In this document: piece by piece, positions 1 to 10,260 of the stretch | How the letters are laid out: every line of letters begins with the position of its first letter | How positions within the stretch are numbered: position 1 is the stretch's first letter | NCBI GenBank assembly: GCA_009617715.1 | Contig: VTFK01000271.1 | Span: 310,001-374,000, forward strand | Length of the DNA stretch: 64,000 bases | DNA from: Plectrocnemia conspersa | Lineage: Eukaryota; Arthropoda; Insecta; Trichoptera; Polycentropodidae | Direction of reading: 5' to 3' | The notes under the pieces: generated by a model | Databases searched by the model: none | Told to the model about the DNA's origin: nothing | The model's input: only the letters and a program-made list of their open reading frames with translations | Program-made: the position numbers and the translations under genes

Positions 1-609
1 TAAAAGCCTATATCATTATGTATGTGGGTATTATACACACGTGTTCAAGAATGCTTGCTTACTCATTGTATTTTTGCATGTAATATAATATTTTAGTTTA
101 TGCATGTAATATATTATTTAATTAAATTAATTTTTAATTAGGTTCATAATAAGGTTAATACATATTTATATGCATGTATTATTATTAGTTAGATTTGATA
201 TGTATGGTTTTTAAAAAGGCTAACGTTGTATTTATACATTTTCGTCGGTAACTTTAACCTATCAATAAAAATATTATGTTACTTTATAAACAGTCTGTAT
301 ATTAGTTATTAAAATGCATTTACAGTAGTGGGATAAACACGGATACACTTAACTTTTCTTCAAGTCTTTCAACAAGTCGACTAGTTTTAGTTATTCTTAT
401 TAAAAATAACTTATTTTTCTCAGTGTATGATTAATTCCTCGAAATATTTTTATCAATCCGTAAATTATTTACCAAATCACCATAATTAACCATTACAAAA
501 AAGGTGAAAAGTGAATAGGTTATCTTATTGGCGAATTGATAAATAAGAAACTTCTTACTGATATTACGTAGAGAGTGCAGTGTTGATTTGCTCTTGAAAT
601 ATATACATC
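1..609. other. AT-rich DNA upstream of protease gene A
   Basis: No open frame or repeat is recognised here. The last ~50 bases must hold the 5' UTR of the protease gene that starts at 610. The promoter block shared by the three neighbouring gd-like genes is not present. Confidence 0.6.
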
Positions 610-3209
610 ATGTGGCGCTTTTTGTTTTTGACATTTTTTATACAATTGTCAGTTCAGCAAAAGCCTCTTATTGATCTGAATGTAAATTTAGATCCAGTTA
701 TTACTTTATTGGGTAAGGTGAAACCTGAATCGACAACTAGTGCTAGAACGACGACGACTGAGGGAACATCGACGACTACTACAAGACCGATTGTGAATAA
801 CAGAGTCGATAGTACTGAATTGTGTGGAAGACGTCAGATAAGTCACACGGGATTGATTACTGGCGGTCAGCCGACTAAACCTGGCGACTGGCCTTGGCAC
901 GTTGCGATTTACAGACTGAAGACGAGTTCTTCGGAGCAAAAATACATATGCGGAGGCACGTTGATATCCAAGACTCGTGTGGTGACAGGTATGTCTATCA
1001 ATAATTATAAAATTTATGATGTAAAAATCTCAAACGCCATTTAGTTACATTATCGTTCAATACCTTCGATATTTAAATCCAATTTGACGCTATTTGCTTC
1101 AACTTTCTTTATAGTTTGTTATGAGCTTCTTTGGAAAATGAATAATTTTAGTTATTTGAGTAGCCATTGACAATATGAAGCTATGGTACTTGTAGCTCCG
1201 ATGAATATTTCACTCTTTCGGGAGAATCATAGAAGTCCAATTTGCCATATTGCTCTTCCTCCTGTTTATGAATAGCATACATGTGGGCATTGCGATAGGG
1301 GAATTTATTATATGCTGATGGCTTTAAAGTATTTTAGAGTATTCACAGAAAAGCATATTTACAGATCAGTCGTTGTGTAGTTGTTTAGCAAACGATCTAC
1401 TACTTTTAGCATTGTCGGTTATTTAGGCTAGAACATTTTACACAAAATTGATTCCTTCAGGAGTTGGGATGGAACAAGATGCCGATATGGAGTCAAGGAG
1501 GCTTGGTTTGTATTCTCGGCATGATGAGAAAGCAATGTAGCAATTTCTGAAGTTGATACGGGTTGATAAGTCGCCGATGCTCGGCGACTTCCAATCAGGG
1601 ATGTCATTTCAGATTTTTCCAAGGAGTGGCAAAAGTTGGGCTGTCAGTTATAGTTTTTTTTTTAATATTTCTATTTCATTAAGATTCATAGTATTTGATT
1701 AAATGACATGAATTTTTCTGAACAAATTCAAGGAAGTCACTGTTTAGAATCCATGTCAAAAGCAATAAAATTGTGCCAAAACACTTGGTTATTTAGTGTT
1801 CATTTTAAGACTTTTTATAATAATATTAATACTTACAATAAGTGAAAATCGAATGAAGCATATCTAAACCGAATTTTGACCAATATGAAAACGCAAAAAA
1901 ACAATTATCCCTTCTCAGAAATCAAAAATCCACGTCAAAAGAAATAAAATCGAAAAATCTAAAAAGAATTAATCTGTGATGATCGATCAGAATTTTGATT
2001 ATATAAAAATCACTAATTCTGATCTCCCAGATACGATAGAAATTGAAATGCAAAAAAGGTTCATATTGGATTCGAGCCCAGATGTTTCGGGTATTAGTCA
2101 CCGACAAATACCACTTGTCTATCGTTCTATGTAGTTATATACAAAGAAGGATGTGGATTAAGAAGAATCATCCGTGTGCACTGAAAGATTATTAAATGGA
2201 TGGCCCATAATCAGAGTCATAGATGCCCCTCTTCCTTTCGGCGTCCTTATGTGCATGAGTATATATAATTATTAATATACTTTATTTTTTATAGCTGGAC
2301 ATTGTGTTGTTGAAAATGGAGCTGTTATTACTCCTGAAAGATTATATGTTGTGCTCGGAAAGCATAATTTTGCCGGTGGTGATATTGGATCGCTGGAGAA
2401 AGGGGTAATCATATTTTAATAATTAAAAAAATACACTTACATATATTATATTGATTATTATTATTATTCAATAGGTCTTTGAAATCGTGCTACATCCTGA
2501 TTTTTCACATACTTCACTCGCTAACGACATAGCTGTTTTAAAACTGTCATCGATAGTTACTTATAACGATTATATACAACCAGTTTGCCTTTGGAATAAA
2601 AAAAAAGTTGAAAAGTCGCAAGTATTTAACAAACATGGCACTGTGAGTGACTATTTTATTGATGTGCAATGTAAGATAATATGATATTAATGACTGCATA
2701 TTTTTAGGTGGTTGGTTGGGGTTTCACCGAAGAAAACCAGCTAGCAACACAATTGCTGAAAGCTGAAATGCCCGTGAAAGAGGATTTACAATGCATTAAG
2801 TCTAATCCGTCTTTTTATTCTACATATTTAACGGAGTACACTTTTTGTGCTGGTTTTGCAAACGGTGAGTTATAGATAAGTTTGCTTTTTCATTAAAAAA
2901 TAAAGAGGATTAACACAAAAATGATATATCATATTACCTGAGAATAATTTATCAAATCATTGTAATACATAAATAATAGCGTATTTATCTTAAATTACAG
3001 GTACGAGTGCTTGCAACGGGGATAGTGGCGGCGGATTGTTTTTCGCTACTAAAAACGCAAATGATGAAGATGTCTGGTCCTTACGTGGAATCGTGTCTTT
3101 GAGTGTATCTAGACTTGATATTAATCGGTGTGATCCAAATTATTACACGATATTTACAGATTCGGCTCAGTATCTAAATTTTATTGATCAGCATATGCCT
3201 TATATATAA
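610..3209 (+). CDS. Secreted S1 serine protease without gd N-terminal domain (gene A)
   Basis: Five exons, read by eye from splice sites and frame: 610-988, 2295-2404, 2475-2642, 2708-2864, 3001-3209, giving 340 aa. The protein starts with a hydrophobic signal peptide (MWRFLFLTFFIQLSVQQ), followed by a Thr/Ser-rich linker (about residues 38-60) and a Cys that probably ties the light chain to the catalytic domain. The triad is complete: TAGHC, NDIAVLKL and CNGDSGGG. The zymogen site reads TGL|ITGG, so P1 is Leu rather than Arg or Lys. The residue six before the catalytic Ser is Ser, so the S1 pocket should not be tryptic. Exon 2 (110 nt) and exon 4 (157 nt) match the paralogues B-D in length and phase, but the two gd-domain exons are absent. 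Intron 1 (1.3 kb) contains repeat DNA. The stop lies 3 bp from that of gene B on the other strand. Family call is confident; the substrate is unknown. Confidence 0.88.
1734..2110. repeat. Dispersed repeat, SINE/MITE-like, in intron 1 of gene A
   Basis: The stretch 1845-1950 matches 36948-37045 closely (shared words CCGAATTTTGACCAATA and AACAATTATC). The core unit, ending in CAAAAGCAATAAAAT, occurs twice here (near 1757 and 1937). The distal part, 1967-2045, matches 21023-21080 (CACTAATTCTGATCTCCCAG against CACTAATTCCGATCTCCCAG). A B-box-like GGATTCGAGCCC sits at about 2068. This may be a tRNA-derived SINE joined to a MITE; the boundaries are approximate. Confidence 0.5.
3180..3185 (-). terminator. 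Candidate poly(A) signal of gene B
   Basis: AATAAA on the minus strand, 28 bases past the gene B stop. It is the first canonical signal there and lies antisense to the last coding exon of gene A. Confidence 0.5.
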
Positions 3210-3212
3210 ATT

Positions 3213-5538
3213 TTATAAACGTTCATCAACAAATTCTTTGTAATAGAATACGTCGGTAAAGAGCGCATAATTATAAGGATCACATTTATTACGATTGCGT
3301 TGAGGAATAGCAAGGGAAATAATTCCTCCCAGATACCAGATGCTCTCTGAGTTTTCTCCTTTTGATTTAAAGAATAAACCACCACCGCTGTCGCCATTAC
3401 ACACATTTGTTCCTAAAAGAACATATTATATATTTAATGCATATAATAAACAATTTATTAACTGATTATATTTATTGCTTTTACCATTTCTATCGCCAGC
3501 ACAGAAACTTCCATCTAAGAGTAATTTATATAGAAATACACGATGACTTTTCATACACGTAAGCTTATCGACGATGGGCAGTTTTGATTCAACTAGTTGA
3601 TCTGCATATTTGTTATATTGAGTTGCACCCCACCCGACTGCCTGTAATGTAAGTTAAAGTATAACATACAGTTTTATTTATAAAGAATAAAAATACTTAC
3701 ATAGCCGTATGTGTTATTTGATTTGACCATCTTTTGATAAACATCGTATTTGGATAATAAGCATATTGGCTGTACATAATCGTTGAATGCAACTTCTGAT
3801 GTAAGTTTTAATATTGCTATGTCGTTTTGCAGGTTTGATATTGAAAAATTAGGATGTAGCATGATTTCATATATCTGAGAGTACAAATTGAATTAAACGC
3901 AAAATATGAAAAATAAGATATATGCAATGGTTACCGTCTTTTCTTGCAAATTCACATTGTTTCCGATGAAATTGTATTTACCCAAGATTGCTAATACTCG
4001 TTTCGTTAAGACAATAGACCCTGACTCCATGACACAGTGTCCAGCTATAAGAAAGTGTATAATTATTGATAACTAGTATCCTAATTAAAAGTTTAATTGT
4101 AGTAATTTCAACATACATATATAGTAAAACAATTGTGTTGTGCTTTATAAAAATGGAATAATAATCATATTATATGGTTAATTATATATTTGAGGTATCT
4201 TAAATGGGCGGCTTATATTTTTTAGAGTAAAATAGTAAAATGTGAAATAACTATTATTTTTTTGGTTGAATTTGCAATTTAAAAAATAAAAATAAAATAA
4301 TCGTATTTTATATACTATTAAATACGCTACTAATAAATGTAAAAATAAAATTTCACAAGATAAATATTATTATGGAAAATATTTTTATTATTATTTTAAA
4401 AATATTGAACTAAAAGAAAAATAAATAAATAAATACATATAGCCAAGCTTAGAACCATGAATAAAATATTTATTACTACACTCGCTGCCAATTTCATGCG
4501 TTATATACGTTATATACGTTATATACAGTTTATTAATTCTAAATTTCTAAATGCTGTAATCGAAAAATATATTTTGAAAATAAATTTAAGAAAGTTTTTT
4601 GTCCTAAATAGATTATGGTATTTTGATAGGAAGATCCTCTATCTCTATTTTCATCATTTTCAGTCACGATGGTCTTAATTTAATTTAAATAAAAGAATGA
4701 TAAATAAATATCTCAAAAGTAATATTTTACATACCCGTTAAAATAGAAGTTTTAGAGATTAATGTTCCACCGCATATATATTTCATTTCACCATCATTTT
4801 GTAAACGATATAGAGCAGTGTGCCAAGGCCATTTTCCTGGAGTAGAATCCAATCCTTCCACAATATATCCTTTTTCATGTATTATAGACTTTCCGCACAA
4901 ATTTGCACTTTTATTTGGAACTTGTTTTATTTCAGCTATCCCTGGTGTCGTTTCTTCAACTGTACCCATATAATTATCCCATATATTCTGTAGTATCATT
5001 AATATTGACATAATCAAGTATGTTTTAGTACATATACATATATTGTAATAAGTAGTACCTTATAAACGACACCATTACATATTTCCCGAGAATTAAGCTT
5101 TACGCTTAAGACGTTAGGCAGCTTGTTGCCTTTGAATGGCGATATAGTAAACGTGAGATTAATTGGTTCTTCTACAATTACCTGAACGTTTACAAATGTG
5201 CCATTACTTGAACCGATCCATGAGCTAAAATGCTTTATTTTATATTTGTAGATATATTTGTAGAATAATTAAATAAATATAACGCTTACTTCAACGGTTA
5301 TAGTTGCTATGTCAAACTTCAAACGCAAATCTAACGAATTCGGTGATATTAAAAAGTTAGGTAGGAGTATTGTTAGATTATATTCAGGAGGATTGCTTTT
5401 TTTAAATGTTTCAATCAGTTTTGTACTTTCTGAACATGGATAGAATGAGTAGATATTTTCATCTATTTCTTGAGTAGCATTATATTTTATAAGATGTATT
5501 GTTATGATACATTGTAGTAAAAATAATGTCTTATACAT
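3213..5538 (-). CDS. gd-like secreted serine protease (gene B)
   Basis: Seven exons on the minus strand: 5538-5290, 5232-5059, 4987-4735, 4044-3935, 3874-3701, 3641-3485, 3412-3213, giving 438 aa. Exon 1 encodes a signal peptide and the start of a domain containing FYPCSES and NPPEYNLTILLPNF. Exon 2 ends in SVKLNSREICNG. This layout fits the N-terminal domain of the gastrulation-defective family (Pfam GD_N, by recognition only). The protease domain has a complete triad (AGHC, NDIAILKL, CNGDSGGG). The activation site reads KGY|IVEG, so P1 is Tyr, and the residue six before the active Ser is Asn, again not a trypsin pocket. In Drosophila, gd acts in an extracellular cascade; a cascade role here is inferred from family. 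Exon 2 uses the acceptor that begins HF, as in C and D. Intron 3 (4045-4734) is enlarged and holds a LINE tail. Confidence 0.88.
3373..3378 (+). terminator. Candidate poly(A) signal of gene A
   Basis: First canonical AATAAA after the gene A stop, about 165 bases downstream and antisense to exon 7 of gene B. An AATAGA variant near 3242 is an alternative that would shorten the overlap. Confidence 0.35.
4664..4710 (+). mobile_element. 5'-truncated LINE 3' tail in intron 3 of gene B
   Basis: The sequence CACGATGGTCTTAATTTAAT followed by a TAAATAAATA-type tail matches the last ~40 bases of the LINE inserted at 37824-39088. Only the 3' end is present, as expected of a severely 5'-truncated copy. 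Confidence 0.55.
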
Positions 5539-5579
5539 TCTTGGACACTATTATTTTAACAATGTACAAACACTATATA

Positions 5580-5629
5580 CGACTCGATGGTTGAATCGGT
5601 ACTGATGGGAATTTTAGATTTTCCTTATT
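5580..5629 (-). promoter_or_regulatory. Shared core promoter block, gene B
   Basis: On the minus strand an AATAAGGAAAAT box is followed by ATCAGTACCGATTCAACCAT, containing a TCAGT arthropod initiator (A at 5603), 65 bases before the start codon. Genes C and D have the same arrangement, 62-68 bases before their starts. Confidence 0.55.
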
Positions 5630-5639
5630 GGCACAATGT

Positions 5640-6420
5640 TTATATTTACTCAGAACAAACTCAAGACCTCAAATAAAAATCAAACTGATGAAAAACTAGC
5701 ATATAAAGTTTTCAAGGATTAAAAGTCCACGCATTGGGTACTGAATGATATAATTTACAAACAATATACAATATTTACTTTTAAAATACTTTAAATTCAT
5801 CATTGGTTAGATGTATGGATATAAGCAATCGCAAGATATTCATAAACCTATTAAAAGAATGCTTCGGGTTAAAATTCAGATCAAGAGGATAAACAATGTA
5901 TTATATTGTAGTTGTGTGTCTATGAACCAATACACAATTACCACTCCAATGTGGTGAAGATCAAACAATTGCTTTTGGTTAAACACACAAACGCTCGCCC
6001 AAGAAAATAGTTTTGATCAAAGAGGGTGGAATTCTTCACCAGTTTAATTGGTCAAAACTACTAAGGATTACATCATATTGTTCATTGTTTAACAAGTCAG
6101 ACCAGTTGTATGATATCTGTGGATAAGATCTGAAAGACCTGGGTTCTAATCCCATATGAACCTTAGTGTTTTTCAATTTATATTGTGTCTGAGAGATCGG
6201 AATTAGTTATACAAATAATTTTGAGTGAACAGCACTGGAGTGCGTAGATGTTTTTGCATTGTAAGGGAAATTAACAAGAATGATTTCAGAGATGCCAGAA
6301 AGAATTTTGTTGTTAGTCTGTAGAAGGAAGGGAGAGTTAAGTAAAACAACTTTTTCAGCATAAACAGTGCATTGGCATCTAAGTCACCTTTAAATATTGG
6401 AAGAATGGAATATGTAGTAA
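5640..6420. other. Intergenic B-C, possible tRNA-derived SINE
   Basis: No gene is seen. The stretch around 6140-6160 reads CCTGGGTTCTAATCCCA, which resembles a tRNA B-box and T-arm, so a tRNA-derived SINE is possible. The words TAGTTTTGATCAA and TTGGTCAAAACTA (about 6010-6063) form a short inverted pair. No full tRNA fold was found. Confidence 0.3.
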
Positions 6421-6463
6421 ATCATTGATAGATGCAAAATGTAAAAATATTTATTTATATACT

Positions 6464-8728
6464 TTATAAATACTCATTAATAAATTCTTTGTAATAAAAA
6501 ACATCAGTAAATAATGAATAGTGAGTAGGGTCACATTTATTACTATTTCGTTCTGGTATACCTAGTGAAATTATTCCTCCTAAATACCAGGTGCCTTCTT
6601 CATCGTTGATGTTCGATTTAAAATATAATCCTCCGCCACTGTCGCCGTTACACACATTTGTTCCTATATCAATATTAAACATAAATTAGTGTATATATGT
6701 AAAGAAATATTTAAAATGTTCATGCTAGAGTATAATACATTATTGGTCTAATTTAATGTATAGTATAGTAATAGTAAAATTTATTGGAATTAACGAAAAA
6801 TATTGGTGAATAGCAAAATGTATGTGGCTTTCTAAATATAACTTTAATGTTATCGAGATATTTCGCATCTGAAAATCTGAGTGTTATCAAATCTATATAA
6901 TACAATATGTTTATTACGAGTTTTAGATTTAATTGATAATTGACACAAAAATAACTGCCACAAAAATAAATAAATATTTAAAATAAAAACAAACAAAATA
7001 TATAAAAAAGGAAACATATTTTATTAATTTACTCTGTATGTTGTGAGTAAAATACTTTTGTTGGAGGTGGAGGGAAGGAATCTGTGCCTCTCACCATTTC
7101 TATAGCCGGCGCAGAAGCTTCCTTCGATCAGTAACTTATTTAAGAACACGGGATGGCTTTTCATACATGTTAACTTTTCGACAACAGGTAATTGAGATTC
7201 AATTAGATTATCAGAAAAATTTTGATATTGAGTTCCACCCCATCCTACTGTCTGTAAAAATATTGATTAAAATGATAATTAAAACACACTAATAATAAAG
7301 CTGTAGGAGCCAATTTTCTAATATCCGTCCTAATTTCAACTTATATTTTCACTATTTTGTTTTTGATGTAATTTATATTTAAATTTTATTTTTTATAATT
7401 ATGTTTCTTAGATGAGATTAAAATTTTTTTTTTTTTTTAATAAAATTTTGGCACCCACAACCGTAATGATTCGAAATCAAAACTTACATAACCATATGTA
7501 CCCACAGACTTGACTATCTTCTCATAGTACAACTCTTTAGAAACTAAACATATTGGTTGAACGTAATCGTTAAACAAAACCTCCGAGGATAATTTTAACA
7601 TTGCTAAATCGTTTTGTAGGGTTGTCGTTGTAAAATCACCATGAAGAATTATTTCATATACCTAAATAAATATATAATAATTATATTTATATATACATAC
7701 AAATACATATATATATGTATGTTTGTTTTAATTATAATACTTTTTTCTCTTGTAAATTAACGTTGTTTCCAATTAAATTATACTTTCCTAAAACTGCTAA
7801 CAATCGTTTCGCCAGCAATACAGAACCAGATTCTATGACACAGTGTCCAGCTGTAAAAGTATATTTTTATTAAATAGTCGTTCATTGAAAGATATTATTT
7901 ACTTGCCTGTTAATATGGTAGTCTTAGAGATTAACGATCCACCGCATATATATTTTAGTTCACCACCACCATGCAAACGATATAGAGCAGTATGCCATGG
8001 CCATTTTCCTGGAGTTGAATCTATTCCTTTTACAATATACCCTTCATCACTAATAAACGTTTTTCCACATGAATTAATTTTTTTTAATTGATGAGATCGT
8101 GTACTATTTGTTATTTTTTATTGTTGTAGTCTCTTCTGATGTATCGGTGTAATTATCCCATATATCCTTTAAGTGTCATAAAATAAATTATTCATTACAC
8201 ATCAAGTACATACATATAAAAATAATTATAATTACCTTATAAATGAAACCGTTACATATCTCATTAGAGTTGAGCTTCACACTTATAACATTTGGTAGCT
8301 TTTTACCATACAGCGGTGCTATAGTTATGGTGAGATTACTATTTTTTTCTACCAATGCATTAGCTTTTATAGAGCGACTATCGTCATAATAAGTATGAAA
8401 TTTAAAATGCTGTAATGATTTTTTATAAATTAATTAAAAAACACATTTAATGTCATAAATGATTCTATGTTTAATGTACCAGAGTTGTATTAGTCAAGCT
8501 GTCATATTTCACATACAACTTTATGATATCCGGTGTATCTAGGAAGTTGGGCAAAATTACAGTTAAATTATATCTTGGAGGATTGCTTTTTTTGAAAATT
8601 TCAATAACTTTGTCACTATCTGAACACGGATAAAATTTATAAGCGTTTTCGTCCAATATGTCTTGAGCAGCAGAAATTATAAACGTATGTAATAGAAAAT
8701 GTATTATTTTATAATCTTTGATATGCAT
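6464..8728 (-). pseudogene. gd-like serine protease with frameshift in exon 3 (gene C)
   Basis: Same seven-exon plan as B and D: 8728-8480, 8409-8236, 8166-7907, 7850-7741, 7661-7488, 7251-7095, 6663-6464. All exon lengths match D except exon 3 (260 nt against 262). That difference is one lost codon plus one extra base in the A-rich stretch at about 8107-8124. The frame then meets TAG at 8104-8106, after about 161 residues, so only the signal peptide and gd-like domain would be made. I tested the nearby AG acceptors and none restores the frame. Everything downstream is otherwise intact: Y|IVKG activation site, AGHC, NDLAMLKL and CNGDSGGG, with Asn six residues before the active Ser. Intron 3 is 56 bp and begins with GC. 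A recent pseudogene, a domain-only secreted protein, an allele, or an assembly error are all possible. Confidence 0.75.
8104..8106 (-). other. Premature stop in exon 3 of gene C
   Basis: Minus-strand TAG in the reading frame entering from exon 2. Between ACTACAACA and ACACGATCTC gene C has 19 bases where gene D has 18. The downstream frame encoding CGKTFISDEGYIVKG is therefore out of register. Confidence 0.75.
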
Positions 8729-8766
8729 TTTGTTAGTAAATTTATTTTAAAACGCACAGAGCTTAC

Positions 8767-8809
8767 TCAATTCAATGACTGAGCAGATACTGATGACATT
8801 TTCCTTATT
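8767..8809 (-). promoter_or_regulatory. Shared core promoter block, gene C
   Basis: Minus strand: AATAAGGAAAAT, then ATCAGTATCTGCTCAGTCAT. The initiator A is at 8791, about 63 bases before the start codon. The spacer between box and initiator is about 7-8 bases shorter than in B and D. Confidence 0.55.
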
Positions 8810-8829
8810 TTGTTTAAACATAAACAGGT

Positions 8830-9700
8830 TTTAGCTTGTTCGTTTCTTAACTACACATTTTTACACATTGTATTGAACTAATACATTGATAATAGTGTAT
8901 GACGTAGAAGTTGTTCTCGAAATTCTGACATTTCCAATTTTAATGTATGTTTTTTATTATTTAAAAGCACTATATTAATTATAAAAAATATTGAAAATCA
9001 CAGAATTATCTTAATGTGATAATTAGTAGGTCATTATGTTTGTATACAATAATTATATTATTTGTGTTATTTCTTTGGAATTAAACATTACCTTATAATA
9101 CAAATATTGGACGACAAGTTACCTGATTTATATGTAGACTTTTTTATTAGGATTTTTCTGGTTTCAATCTATAAAGTTTGTCATTATAATGGATTTCGCA
9201 TTCATTAATATCATCATAGGTTTAGCCATCAGTTTGTGCCATCTCATTCTTATGCAGATAATGACACCAGAACACACCATGCTAAAAACAGCAACTAGGC
9301 GACGCGTCACCGATGGCCTGTGCCCCCGGATAATGTGCTCCATGAAATATATAATTTATATTATATTGTCAAGTTTTTTGTGTGTGTGATTGTTCAATTA
9401 TGTTGTCAGGTTTATCAACTGAACCACTTCTTTATTTACAATTGAGGGATTAACGTATAATGTTAAATCATAAAAAAACAATTTGATCTGTGATAAAGCT
9501 TTTTAATCGTTTAAGAAAAAAAATATTGTTTTTAAAAATGGGACACTTCATTAAAAATATTTAATATCCGCCATATTGTGAAGAGATAGTATGTTCATTC
9601 AGGTGTATACTCAAAATAAGCGTTTTTGACCTGCCTAAGCAGTCAACAGCAAATTGTTTAAAAAGAACTCGCCACCCTTTTGTAATTAATCTATAATGAA
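8830..9700. other. Intergenic C-D, AT-rich
   Basis: No supported gene. The short open frame at 9189-9389 has no family features and AT-biased composition, so it is treated as chance. Confidence 0.5.
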
Positions 9701-9733
9701 AAGGACCATCCATCGAAATACTGGATATAATAA

Positions 9734-9997
9734 TTTCCACTTATCATTTCACCTCAGACAATTCATCCGTGGACCTCCTCCGACTCTATTGGCATCCATA
9801 TCGGAGTTCAAGGCATCGGATCTTCACGAGCCCTTCAACTTGGACTGCAATCATGGGCAGGCCGACTCAACTTCAGACCAGCGAAGATCGCAGAAGCTGC
9901 CGCTTCTCTCTTCGCATTCACTGATCCAGCTCGACGTCTAGAATCTAGAGCGAACGTACTTCGGAGACGCATGCAGCCTACGGACAACACGTTTTAA
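9734..9997 (+). other. Unrecognised GC-richer open frame without ATG start
   Basis: The frame is open for 87 codons between TAA at 9731 and TAA at 9995, in DNA of about 50% GC flanked by DNA of about 25% GC. It includes QLGLQSWAGRLNFRPAKIAE and ends RRRMQPTDNTF. There is no early ATG. An acceptor-like TTTCACCTCAG at 9747-9757 would allow it to be a terminal exon. A transposon coding remnant is equally possible. I do not recognise the family. Confidence 0.35.
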
Positions 9998-10260
9998 CCT
10001 TTGCGTAAGTAACTAAATATCAACTATCTTCGTCTTAACAAAATAAATACACTGACAGAAGGCCAGGAAAATATCAATGACTTGAATTGTGTCTCTACAG
10101 GAAATCTAAGATGCAATTCTAATTATATATAAAATTATACGCTGATTTCAATATGTCGTTAGGGTTTTTTGTATGGAAAGCTAGCACCCTCAAATAAAGA
10201 TAGAAAGGATTATATAGTCAATAATTTATTTATTTACGTTTAAATATTTATTTATTTATT

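Noticed and set aside
706..939. Minus-strand Arg-rich open frame
   Set aside because: Antisense to exon 1 of gene A, which has a signal peptide and correct splice continuation.
6130..6165. Possible tRNA gene from the B-box-like GGTTCTAATCC
   Set aside because: No acceptor stem or complete cloverleaf could be drawn; at most a tRNA-derived SINE fragment.
7843..8091. Plus-strand open frame, with a near-identical one at 11940-12128
   Set aside because: Both are antisense shadows of exon 3 of the gd-like proteases C and D; their similarity comes from the duplicated genes.
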